Of a stretch of 64,000 bases of DNA, positions 1 to 10,302 are shown in pieces; position 1 is the stretch's first letter; every line of letters begins with the position of its first letter. A model generated the notes under the pieces. That model had not been told where the DNA came from. It did no database searches and was given only the letters and a program-made list of their open reading frames with translations. This DNA comes from Cyanodermella asteris. Lineage: Eukaryota; Ascomycota; Lecanoromycetes; Ostropales; Stictidaceae. Where the stretch lies: the NCBI GenBank assembly GCA_900618795.1, contig UYJD01000003.1, positions 651,760 to 715,759 of the forward strand, written 5' to 3'. A program made the position numbers and the translations under genes.

Positions 1-1205
1 CCAGGTTGTCCGGTGGGACGAGAGTGGTGTGCTGGATGGCGGGCGGGCGGTTGTTGGTAGGTGCGGATGTCCAAGGTTAATGAGGCAAGCACTGCGGCGG
101 GCGAAGTCTCAACGGGGCGGTGCGCCAGGCACGGACCTTGGATGAAGCTGCTATTGCGAGACTGCGACTGCTGGCGCTGTAAGGGTCGAGTTGAGAATGC
201 TAGACTTGTTAGCAACCAGGGTGTGTGATAACGGAAAGCAGAAACAGCATCAAGCCTTTGCCAAGACAACGAATTCGCCCCACGTCGTGCTGTCACTGAC
301 GATAAGCTGAGCACAATCAAAGTCATCATGCTGCCTGTGAAGCATCGAGGTACACACCAACAAGCAAGGCCGTCGCGGCGGTCGGCAAGCGCAGTCTCGT
401 ACTCGTTGATCTTGATACGATGTACGTCGTGATCGTCAGTCCAACCTCGCCCCAGGCAGTAATCCGCGCCCACTGCGCCGTCCCAATTCGGCTATCCTGT
501 GATGGACACAGCCTCACTTGGACCTGTCCGCGAAACCTCGATACAAGAGAAATTGCCTGAGTGTCGAGGCAGCAGGCGCGTCTTAGCAAACGACAACGCG
601 ATACGCCAGGGACAGCAGATCCATCACGAGCTTGGCCGAGTCCCTGAGTTGACGGGAGTTCAGATCTCGTGCTGGACGCAACGACTCGATGCAGGCTGAC
701 AGGAGTCTTTCCGGCAATCACTTACCGTCACGCAACAACTTTCCGTTGCTGTGTTTTGAACTGCAACCTTTGCAAGAGACAGCGTTGGGAGCATCTTGTC
801 TTCCACTATGCGCATGCACTCAGTGCTTTCGACGATGGTCTGGAGGAATACCCAAGGCCGGCTGACAGGAAAGAATCACGCCCCTGATTTCATACCTCCT
901 CGAATGCTACTTGAATGGGTCCTTTTACGACTATACAAGTGACCAGAAGCAAAGCTATGCCTTTAGCTACTTATATAGGTAACTTTTTGGGTACGTTTGA
1001 CAGGCTTGGCCCTCCTATACAGGTAGGTAGGTTAGCAAGTGGTTCCGTCAGGACTCATATCAGCCTGCCTCGGACCACGAATTCTGAGGAGAATCTCGAA
1101 GATGATACGAAACTCCAACGGCTCATCAGAGCAAACCTTTGATCTGCAGGAACAGAGCCATCTCTCTTGCTAACAACACAGCATCTTGTCTTCATATTTG
1201 TGTAG
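1..1205. other. No gene assigned at left edge
   Basis: No reading frame here resembles a known family, and the open frames are short. A GTAGGTAGG-type stretch near 1020 and a CTAAC branch-like site near 1169 could belong to an intron whose downstream exon is the possible exon at 1206-1451. The window edge may also cut a gene. Nothing firmer can be supported. Confidence 0.4.
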
Positions 1206-1451
1206 CTTCTTGGCCGCGGCCTTCATTGTGACCCACTTGATCTCTCCTCTGAAGAGGCGACTATTCTCCAAGGCCAGGAGTCTGGGGCTCTGCTTCCTTA
1301 TACGACCATATTGCCATCAAGGAAGGTGATCTCAGTCGCGGGTCCGGATAGGGACCGCATGACGAATGGAAGTTGGATACACTATGACACTTCTAATGAG
1401 GAAGATGTTTACACGATAATTTGGGATGGGTTGGACCCGCCTATGAAGTGA
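1206..1451 (+). CDS. Possible terminal exon of an unrecognised gene
   Basis: An 82-codon open frame begins directly after a TGTGTAG acceptor and ends at a TGA at 1449-1451. A CTAAC branch-like motif lies about 35 nt upstream of the acceptor. The frame has no initiating ATG of its own, so it would have to be a 3' exon. The translation has balanced, protein-like composition (for example the segments LPYTTILPSRKVISVAG and YDTSNEEDVYTIIWDG) but I do not recognise a family. The partner exon upstream was not found. It would be convergent with the methyltransferase gene that ends at 1675. This is a weak call based on frame openness and splice context only. Confidence 0.22.
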   Translation, partial: LLGRGLHCDPLDLSSEEATILQGQESGALLPYTTILPSRKVISVAGPDRDRMTNGSWIHYDTSNEEDVYTIIWDGLDPPMK

Positions 1452-1674
1452 CCTGGTAGTGATGAACTTGATGTCTCAATGCATACGCTCGCTAATGGAA
1501 ATGGTACAAACGTCGACAGCATGCTGCTGTGATGACCAGCTCATGACGTTCCCGCCATCATGTTCCGCTTTCCAGGTCGAAGCTGGCGAGTTGTAGATAT
1601 CTTGTCTCCATGCAAGATGGGGATCGAAATTATCGCTAGCGTACTAGCACGACCTGATCTTTTGGACATTCGGT

Positions 1675-4600
1675 TCAGATTGATTCTCTCCTCGATCGGG
1701 TCCTGGATAGGCTTTGCTGGAACTTCCTTTCCTGTTCCTGGGCTTCAGCTTCTCGGCCCTCATTACGGTACCTGCTGATCCACGCTTTCTGCATTCTCTG
1801 ACTAGGCGTAATGCCACTAGTCGTCGTGGACTTCCTGGGCGCCCCTTTCCTCGGACGCTCAATCGTGTACAGCTCTTCGCCTTCGCTCACGTCGTCTTCG
1901 TACGTCACGACTTCATCTTCAACGAGCGAATCACCTTCGACCTCGTCATCAACTGCCATTGCATCCTCTTCGTCCAAGACATCGTCCGTCGGATCGAGTT
2001 CTACTCGCTTTGCTTTCCCCTTAGGACCTCTGAGGATCAGTCTTGGATTTTGACCAATATCATTCGGCAGCTTTGTGTGTGCGCTGGTCTTTGTGTTCGC
2101 CTCGACTCCCTTCAAAGCCTTTTCAATGACCACTGTGCCGTCTTTGCGTTTCTTGACCATGTCGATCTTGCTCGCGAAGCCATCGCCGTAGTTGAACAGA
2201 AGCTCCTCGCCGGCACCGATGCGTCTTATCGCGAACATGCCGATTCGCTGCACACCACCGCAAAACATGACCTTGGCTTGGCAGTTGGCGAAATCGTCGC
2301 CCTGATGATTGATATACCTCAACTTGTTGCCGATCGGAGTACTATCCAGAACCTGCTTTTTGTTCAGATCAAAGAGGTAGGAGAGGTTCATTGCCTTGTA
2401 GATAATACCACGCTGCTCTGATTCCTCGACAGTCACAATTTCGCCTCTGTACTCGCCAATATAGTCGCCATTGCGGGTCTCCTCGGTCACGTATAGACCC
2501 CAACCTGAGACTCCACCGTCACCCAGGAGCTTTGATTGACCCAACTCGGTCCTTCTGGGTTTACCACGCTGGATGGAAACATTGCCGCACTTGTTCTTGT
2601 TAATCTTGTCGTCGTCACGATTGACGGGATCCAGAACAACGTGAGCACCGCACTTGAAACACAGATCGGGGTCGCATTCTCGGTTGAGAGCACGACAGTC
2701 GCACGTGTCTGTAGACATGCACGCTTTGTTCATCATGTGACACCTGCATCCTCTGAATCGTCGAGAGCAGAGTGTCGGGCAGTTACAGGTCTTTTCACAG
2801 CTTATTCCTTGCGTCCAGCAAGTGCAGTTGCGGTTGCCTTTGCATTGGCCAATATGATTGCATGGGCGAAACGGCTCACGTTCCTCGTGCTTCCAGGTTC
2901 TCGACTTTTCTTGCCAGTATTTCCAGTGCTTATTCGGACGCTCGTGGCCTTCTGGCTCCTTCAGACTCTCCGCAACATCGGGCGAAGGCGACATCTCGAC
3001 CAGCTTGAAAAATATTTCAGCGCAGCTTCGCTTGAAAACACCCATCGTCGATAGTATGCACGCGCCTCGTTTGTTTGAGGTATATGCTGGACCCAACGTT
3101 TCCAACATCCTGATGTCATCTTCGGACCATGTGACGCTACCGGCGGCTGCGGTTCGATTTGATTTGTCCCAAAAGCAGGTGAGTGAACAGATAGCATCGT
3201 CAGCTAAGCCAGGGGCATCATCGTTAAAAAGGGTCCAAGGATGGCCTCCGACAACGCCAGATTGTTCTCTGCCTAGCATGCCGCTCGGATCCAAGTCTCC
3301 TGGTAACACGGCAGCGCTCTTAGCTGTTTCGGCCTTCTCATATGCGGCACTGACATCGAAGCCTGAAGTCATGGGGATCCTTGTTTCGTCACCGTCTTCG
3401 TCTTCCGAGAACTCTCCATGAAGGAAACATTGTTGAGCCTTGCACATGAGGCATGCTTGATCGTTGTAAGCATACAACGGCGATCGAGCGTCGTAGGCCG
3501 TTGACTCTTCTATGGCGTCTACACTGCCCAGTTGACAGGCTTGCACGGCTGTGGAAGAGAGGCGAACCACGTGCCACAAGCTAAAACCAGCTACATCCAT
3601 GAACACGTAACAGGCTATTACTGCTGCTGCCAGTGAGCGTTCGTCAGGAAGGGGGAGATTGTCAAGCCCGGTTCTCCATTGTCTCTGAGGCCTCCTGGGC
3701 TTCGGGCTGGAGTCGGCCCTGGTAGCCTCGACATCATCTTCTTCCTCATAGAATCCCTCTTCAAGCCAGTCCTCTCGGTGTTCGAACATGTGTATGCACT
3801 TTTCGGGGAGATCCTTTGGTGGTTCCTGGATAGCTTCGTCAGTCAAGAGTCGGAGAACTGCACTAGTGCTTGTGCCCAGGTCCCTCAATATTCGGTCCAT
3901 CTTTAACACCCACGGCTTCGCAAATTCCTCGCTTTCATTCAGGGCTCTATCCTTCTGTTGATTTTGATGAATTTTGTCTTCGAGCACTTGGTAGTCGTCA
4001 TCAAAGTGCTCAGTGGCATCCCCAAGGTATGGAAGAAATGTCCTTCGTTTGTCACCCTCCACCAGCATGTTCCGCGTTGAGCTTCTGTAGTGTGTCCATA
4101 CAGGAATTTCCCAAGTGCGCGCCTTTAAAGGTATTGTCGGATACATGTGTAAGTGCTCGATCCCCTTCGGATGAGACTCTGTGATGATATGTTCGGCTAA
4201 AGCTCGGCTGACGGACGAATTCTTGGTCCGTGAAGATCCATTCTTCATGATCTGAATAGAGGACAAGCTGGAAAAGGGTGACTTGTCAGATAGCGGGACA
4301 ATCTCTGTGTAAGTTCGCAGCTTGTTGATCTCATTGATATGATTGGCACGCTTCATGGATATCTTTTACGCTGGTTGTTAGCAAGGTTCAAGAGCGGATG
4401 TCGGGTGATCTCACCGATGCGGACTCGAAATAATCAACATAGAGGCAGGCTTCCTCTCTTTTAACGTACACCTCAAAGTCCTCTTGTCGCAGCGGGATTG
4501 GCTCGGTCTTGTCTTCTGAGATCTCAATTGGTATCGGAGGCGCCTGCGAGATGGAGGGTTCCATCGAGATGCTAGCCATGTAGGACGATTCTGGGGCCGG

Positions 4601-5311
4601 ACTGACGGCGAGCTGTTGCACCGGTGCGGCTTGTGGTAGATCTTCCGCGGGACGCTGAACAGGAGGGACCTGCGTCGGCTCTCTGTGAAATGGCACACTG
4701 ATAGGGGTACTGGCTTGCTGAGGCGTAGAATGACGAACCGGAAGGATGGGCGGCCGAGGTTTCGGACTCTGGGTCCCAGCGCTTGTGAACAATTCCGTCT
4801 GCCTATCGATTTCATCTGGGTATTGTCGCCTTGGCGATGATCGCTTTTTGCTCTGGGGTCGTGGATCCGGTAGGCTTCTTTGAGACGCTGGGCTTTGAGG
4901 GTTGCTGTGATATTGCGCTAAGGCCGGGAACCGGAATTGAGCACCCGGCGAAAGAGGAACCGGCGTCCTGCTCGGCATTGAATGTGTGCCGTTCATACTG
5001 GCGTTGACAACTGGTTCGCGCCCGTTCGGCAGCGGCATATGCATAGGATACGGCGGTGCATGCCGCTCACTGAAAGAGCGCTTCAACGAGTTCGGGTGAA
5101 CTGGTCCGGGGGGCGGTGGTCCTGAATTGCCGCTCTGAGGTGCGGCTCGGTACCCATGGTCAGGATACTGGGTTGGATGGTATTGTGGCGAATAATGACC
5201 GCGGATCGGCCACATGGCCCCCTGGGTTGGTGGAAGCTGCTGAATTGGCCTTTCCGAGGCGGTCCTGTGGTTGCGAAACGCTTGTGGCTGGAAATCAGAC
5301 ATGCATGACAA
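1675..5311 (-). CDS. KMT6: EZH2/KMT6-type histone H3K27 methyltransferase
   Basis: Catalytic subunit of a Polycomb-type (PRC2) complex, expected to methylate histone H3 lysine 27 in facultative heterochromatin. Model: exon 1 5311..4415 and exon 2 4362..1675, with a 52-nt intron (donor GTGAGA, branch GCTAAC, acceptor AAAAG) giving about 1194 aa. Residues 1-299 are a proline/serine-rich disordered extension. A SANT-like WSEDDIRML segment lies near residue 708. A cysteine-rich pre-SET/CXC region spans about 795-890 (CNHIGQCKGNRNCTCW and following Cys runs). The SET domain spans about 905-1025, with GWGLY, YLFDLN, RYINH, AKVMF and GEELLFNYGDGF motifs. The usual NHS-x-PNC is read here as NHQGDDFANC, a variant. 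A long acidic tail follows SET. The first ATG is at 5311; a second Met lies three codons downstream. The family call is firm; the gene symbol is by homology. Confidence 0.9.
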
Positions 5312-5961
5312 ATCGGGTGTATCTATAGATGCAGAGTCTTAAGCATTACAATCTCGTGCTTCAGCAACTCTTCCTCCTAAACTAGCTGGCGATGTCGGCG
5401 TTGCGTCTGTTGGGCGCGTCGGGGTGTGTTGGAGTTTGGCAGATTGCGCCCGGGAAGGGGATGGTGACCACGCTGTGGAGTAGCAAACGATCCGCAACAC
5501 CACGCGTATGTCAGATACAATATAGGCCCATGTTCACGTACAAAGGAGATATGCAGATCATGATCGAGGCCGTGCAGGAGGACAGTGCGAGGCTATCATG
5601 CTGATGTTTTGCAAGTCGTCAGGACGCGATGCCTCTTTGGAGTGTTATTTGCGGCTACAGGAGAAGGCGCGTCTATGGCGCTTAGCTGTCCCTCGGCCTG
5701 CCACTCCGTGTCTTCTCTCATCTTTTCATCTTTTTCCTTCGACTTGATTGGCTCTGACCATGCTGTTGCCAAAGAATGTTGGAGCGTGTCACATATCTGC
5801 CGTGATACGTTGCAAACACTGGAAGCCTGCCGGGAGAATCTGAAGGGCTGCCCTTGTTCTGAAAAGCTGAGGCGGGCCCCATGCGCTTGACTGCGCCGAC
5901 ACGGGCAACGTCAACAACTGCAGTATTGCTGTCATCACGTCTGCACTGATAAGAACTTGTC
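5312..5961. promoter_or_regulatory. Divergent promoter interval, methyltransferase / WDR6-like gene
   Basis: These 650 bp separate two head-to-head start codons and must hold both promoters and 5' leaders. No coding frame resembles a protein family. I see no unambiguous TATA box or repeat. Confidence 0.5.
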
Positions 5962-8900
5962 ATGGCTACAGAATACAACCGGAAAACAGCGTCGACGCCG
6001 TGGCGGTCTGTTCCGGTGACTGCTCTGTATCGCCTGCCGTGTACGGACCTGATCCTCGCGAGTCGAGGGGGGCATGCTCAACTGATCGTGCTAAGTAGTG
6101 AGAAGAATGTCGTCTCACGCTCGCTGAATGTTATCGGCAGCAGCTTCATTCATGGTTTCGCGCTTGTCAGTCGAAAAGTCGACGAGTACATACTGGCTGT
6201 TTGGGGTGCTCATAGAGTCCGTCTTGTGAGACTTGCGTGGAGCAATGAGCGCCAGACATGGACGCTGACAGCAGCGTCCGATACCACTGAGGTCACAGAC
6301 TGGATACTTAGCTTGTGCGCGGTCCCCCGTGGCGAGTATCGCGGCGGCAAGAGCTCGCTCGTCTACCTCAACGGACACAATGAGCTAATGACGTTACCAT
6401 GCAATGTGTCAGAGCAAGTATGTTATTTGAGCAAGGCCTCGGAGAGCCTCGTTAATCGCCGGTTGGTCATGTTGTACAGCGGGCACATTGTGGTGGTCGA
6501 TGGACGTCTCGTTGTTGCTGCAGGTACAATGTTCGGCCAAGTACTCTTCGAAGGCTACAAATTGACTCAACACCTGGATGCCGAGCAGCTGCATGCGCGG
6601 ACAATCTCAAGAGATGTTTTCCATGATCATGAAGGCTCGGTCTTTGGAGTCAGCGTTCTCCCCATCCAAGTGACTACTCGAGGCAGGCCTCATTACAGAT
6701 TAGCGAGCTGCAGCGATGACCGAACAGTACGTGTTTATGAGGTTCTCACTGACGTTTTAACCGACTTTGACTCCAAGCTTGAGGACGCCAGGACCGGATT
6801 CATTGACTTTCTTGATTTACCTACCGTAACTGCGAGGGCCAATACTGGCTCCGCAATGGGTCATGAGTCTCGTATTTGGACTGTGTTATGGCTCGAAGCC
6901 GATGAGGTTTCTTCGAGTATTATGACTTTTGGTGAGGATACAACCGCCCAAACGTGGTATGTCCAGCATGCCCGGGAAGAGACTGACAATACATCCGGCC
7001 ATGGACACACAAGCATTGCTTATACTCAATCCTATGGCTACCACAACGGCAAAAATATATGGGCGGCATGTGTTTCGACAGAGGCGAATCAGCGGACACA
7101 TGTCTGTACAGGAGGAGCTGATGGCTCAATCATAAGCTACTTCCTTGAGCCTACGCTGGGTGCCGCCACTGCTACTCAGGCATGCTCTTTCAACATCCCA
7201 CAGAGCAGTCTTGCCGTCATCCTTGATCGATCGACCGGTACGTTGGAAGGTCAAGGCTCGGAAAGCGCAGAGAAATTGTTCAACGCGCTTGAGGGTACCT
7301 GGAGTATCCAAAGAAGCATTGTCAGTCAGAGTTCCGAATATCCGTCAGGGGATTTTCATGGCAAAGCAAAGCTCAGCCGTCGAGCAGCAACTAGCACCGA
7401 ATACGACGGTGAGATGACATACGACGAGGAGGGTACGTTTATTATGACTTCTGGCCTCAGTTTTACTGCTCGTCGTCGATATGTGTATCGATATCAACAA
7501 TCTTCCAGCACCATAACCGCATGGTTTGTCAAGCCTGACGAGCCCCAGGTAGTTGACTACCTTTTTCACAAGGTCAATTTCGAGTCGTCACCCCTACCTC
7601 TCGCGAATACATCCCACGACATCATCATGGCTGAAGGGTATCATTTGTGTGTCGCGGATCATTACAATGCAACTTATAGCTTTACGCACAGCAATCATTA
7701 TCTCCAAAGCTGGAAATTGACCTACGACGTCAAGGGGCCGCGGAAAGACTACCTTGCTACCGCGGTTTATACTCCCTTGCCGAAGACAGATCATGGTCCT
7801 GTCGAAAAGAAGAAGGAGACGGACAAGGCTGACTCATTTCGGTCATATACATGGTTAGAGAATGGCGAATGCCTTATCACCACTGACCAGGGAAGGGTAT
7901 TATCAGTATATACCCAAAAGGCGTCCTCTACGGATGTCAAGTCACCAAAAATACCTCTGCAAATTCACGCTCAGCTTGCCGCACTGAAATCCTACGCACT
8001 TGCTGCGATTATGGATCAGTCAACAGTGCTGCTGGCTGCTGCCAATGGCGAACTTTATCACTACTCAGCTTCGACAAAGCAAGTCGAGATGATACACAAC
8101 TTTGGGTCCAAGGTGGTTTCTCTCATAACCGTCAAGCCTCCGAGGTCACCTACTGCCCACGTCCTCGTAAAGTGTTTGAAGGAGTCTAAGTACCATCTCT
8201 GTGAGCTGTCCGATGCTTCAAGCAGTCTTGCTGGACCACGCCTGACAAGTTTGTTGTCGACAGAAATGCCCAAAGGCTTCCTTGCCACCAGCGCAGCGTT
8301 CCTAAAAGACGCGGAGATACTCGCAGTCGGGTCGCGATTACACGGACTGTCACTTTGGCAGATCGACTGGAGCCAAAATATGGAATTGATCCCTATCATC
8401 GGATGCGAGGAGGTGCACTTGCACGGAAATGAAACAATCACGTCGATTATGGCGAATCAATGGGCCAACAGCAGCAAGCACCCAGTATTGTTTGCAACCA
8501 CTGGCCGAGATGGCATGATTCAAGTCCATCGTCTCGAAAGTGATAACTCCATTGAGACAATACACGCTCTTCGCTGGCCTTATGGCCCAAATCTCGAAGG
8601 CATCTCGCTTTTGTCGGCCGGTATTCTACTCTGGGGTTTTGATGGCATGGACTTTGTCGCCATGAACTACTCGCAGAACAAGGAAGTGATGAGAGTTACC
8701 TGCGGCAATGCGCACCGCAACTGGGCATTCGACCACGATGCGACCGCCGATGCCGATTTCAACGGATCCCTGGTCTGGACACAAGCCGGCTCATGCCACA
8801 TTCAAACCCAGCGCGGGAGCTCACATGAAGTCCTCGTCAGCGGCGGCCATGGCCGGGAAATCAAAGCACTTGCTGCAACGACATTTCCTACCGGCGAGGT

Positions 8901-10026
8901 CATCGCCACCGGGGCCGAAGATACGGATATTAGACTCTACACCGTTGTTCGAAGCTCGAAATGCAAGGGTGACGGTGGAGTTCCGGTCCGGTGCACCACG
9001 ACTTTGCAACGTCATACAAACGGCTTGACGAGTCTGAAGTGGTTTGGATCGTACTTGTTCAGCGCCGGTGGAAAGGAGGAACTGTTCATGTGGCGCGTCG
9101 AGCGCATGCCAGCTCCGGTCACATTGGCAGTCCGCTTCCTGGCTGCTTGTCCAAAGCCGGAGGACGGATTACTACGGATCACGGACTTCTGCTTCATTGG
9201 CAGGGCTGAGAGCGGTGCCGATCAGGGGCCAGACCTACTTGCACACGTTGCGGTCGTCTACTCGGACTCAAGTCTGCGGATATGGCGGTGTGAAGTTTCA
9301 TCGCCAGGCTTCGTCGAGGTCTCGGGAGGCCGGTACGGCCAAAACTGCCTCACCTGCGTAGACGTGCTCGATTCCAGTACCTCAGGCCACGACAAGATGC
9401 TGATCACGGCGGGCACTGATGGCTATCTCGCCATCTGGAATGCACAACTGGAGGAGCCACCAGCGACGGCGCCCGATCCGGACCAGACTCCCGGCTGTAA
9501 CGTGCTCACCAAGTACAAGATCCATCACGGCGCCATCAAAGCCATGCTGGTCCACGCACTTCCCTCGGGATTCCACATCATCGTCACCGGCGGCGACGAC
9601 GGCGCAGTGGTCATCACCCTCCTCGCACAAACGGAAAATGCTCCTGCTCCGTTCGTGACTCACCACACGCGGATACCCCGGGCACATGCAGCGGCCGTGA
9701 ACGCCATTGCCCCCGCTCACCCGTCGAGACAAGTGGCATCGGTAGGTGATCGCGTCGCGGTCACGGTCAGTTCGACGGGCTCAGATCAGAGGGTCGTGAA
9801 GTGGCGGATGAGCGTCGATCGGGAGTGGTCTGGCAGGGGAGACGCGGGATTGGAGGTGCAGCGAACGGTGTGCGAGACTGCCGTTGCGGATGCTAATGGG
9901 ATTGTGGATTTGGAGGCGGGGCTTGTGGTGGTTGGCGTTGGGATGGAGCGGATTGCGACAGAGGGGGGACGTAGCAATGTCGTTGGTGAAATGCCTAGCA
10001 GCGTACAGGTTTATCTGGGCAAGTAG
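5962..10026 (+). CDS. WDR6/RTT10-like WD40 protein with an embedded DUF6314 domain
   Basis: An uninterrupted 1354-codon gene. WD40 blades resemble WDR6/Rtt10, the partner of the tRNA 2'-O-methyltransferase Trm7/FTSJ1: HEGSVFGVSVL and SCSDDRTVRVYEV near residues 220-260, GHESRIWTVLWL near 300, VCTGGADGSIISYFL near 385, then C-terminal blades such as GREIKALAATTFPTGEVIATGAEDTDIRLY and GTDGYLAIWNA. Between blades, at about residues 438-605, lies a segment that fits DUF6314: it opens LEGTWSIQRSI, contains an EEGTF strand, RRRYVYRYQQ, YLFHKV, HLCVADHYNATYSF, and closes with a WKLTYDVKGPRKDY signature. Propeller sequence resumes at SYTWLENGECLITTDQGRVL. No intron or stop marks the domain borders, so this reads as one polypeptide. 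The WDR6 role is inference from family; the insert's function is unknown. Confidence 0.85.
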   Translation: MATEYNRKTASTPWRSVPVTALYRLPCTDLILASRGGHAQLIVLSSEKNVVSRSLNVIGSSFIHGFALVSRKVDEYILAVWGAHRVRLVRLAWSNERQTWTLTAASDTTEVTDWILSLCAVPRGEYRGGKSSLVYLNGHNELMTLPCNVSEQVCYLSKASESLVNRRLVMLYSGHIVVVDGRLVVAAGTMFGQVLFEGYKLTQHLDAEQLHARTISRDVFHDHEGSVFGVSVLPIQVTTRGRPHYRLASCSDDRTVRVYEVLTDVLTDFDSKLEDARTGFIDFLDLPTVTARANTGSAMGHESRIWTVLWLEADEVSSSIMTFGEDTTAQTWYVQHAREETDNTSGHGHTSIAYTQSYGYHNGKNIWAACVSTEANQRTHVCTGGADGSIISYFLEPTLGAATATQACSFNIPQSSLAVILDRSTGTLEGQGSESAEKLFNALEGTWSIQRSIVSQSSEYPSGDFHGKAKLSRRAATSTEYDGEMTYDEEGTFIMTSGLSFTARRRYVYRYQQSSSTITAWFVKPDEPQVVDYLFHKVNFESSPLPLANTSHDIIMAEGYHLCVADHYNATYSFTHSNHYLQSWKLTYDVKGPRKDYLATAVYTPLPKTDHGPVEKKKETDKADSFRSYTWLENGECLITTDQGRVLSVYTQKASSTDVKSPKIPLQIHAQLAALKSYALAAIMDQSTVLLAAANGELYHYSASTKQVEMIHNFGSKVVSLITVKPPRSPTAHVLVKCLKESKYHLCELSDASSSLAGPRLTSLLSTEMPKGFLATSAAFLKDAEILAVGSRLHGLSLWQIDWSQNMELIPIIGCEEVHLHGNETITSIMANQWANSSKHPVLFATTGRDGMIQVHRLESDNSIETIHALRWPYGPNLEGISLLSAGILLWGFDGMDFVAMNYSQNKEVMRVTCGNAHRNWAFDHDATADADFNGSLVWTQAGSCHIQTQRGSSHEVLVSGGHGREIKALAATTFPTGEVIATGAEDTDIRLYTVVRSSKCKGDGGVPVRCTTTLQRHTNGLTSLKWFGSYLFSAGGKEELFMWRVERMPAPVTLAVRFLAACPKPEDGLLRITDFCFIGRAESGADQGPDLLAHVAVVYSDSSLRIWRCEVSSPGFVEVSGGRYGQNCLTCVDVLDSSTSGHDKMLITAGTDGYLAIWNAQLEEPPATAPDPDQTPGCNVLTKYKIHHGAIKAMLVHALPSGFHIIVTGGDDGAVVITLLAQTENAPAPFVTHHTRIPRAHAAAVNAIAPAHPSRQVASVGDRVAVTVSSTGSDQRVVKWRMSVDREWSGRGDAGLEVQRTVCETAVADANGIVDLEAGLVVVGVGMERIATEGGRSNVVGEMPSSVQVYLGK

Positions 10027-10302
10027 CAGACCGGCTATCGTCGCCGTAAATACTGGTGGCCCGATTCGAACATGGTTTGGACTAGCAGATGTGTGAAGTC
10101 AATCTTCCAGAATCCACGGGGCCGATAGACACGATCAATCGCCAAAACATGTCTTCTTCATCATGTTCGGTCTTGAGGTATGTACACTCATGTCGTCGTG
10201 TGTCTAAATACTCCATCCGCGCGAGTCATATCTTCGCGAATGCCTCATCGTGGGTCCCCAAAGTGCTGTCGCTAAAACCTGTTGGTGGCTTTCGTTTGAT
10301 AT

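Noticed and set aside
1714-2421. 235-codon plus-strand frame inside the methyltransferase locus
   Set aside because: Antisense to the SET-domain region, whose minus-strand frame is clearly the gene.
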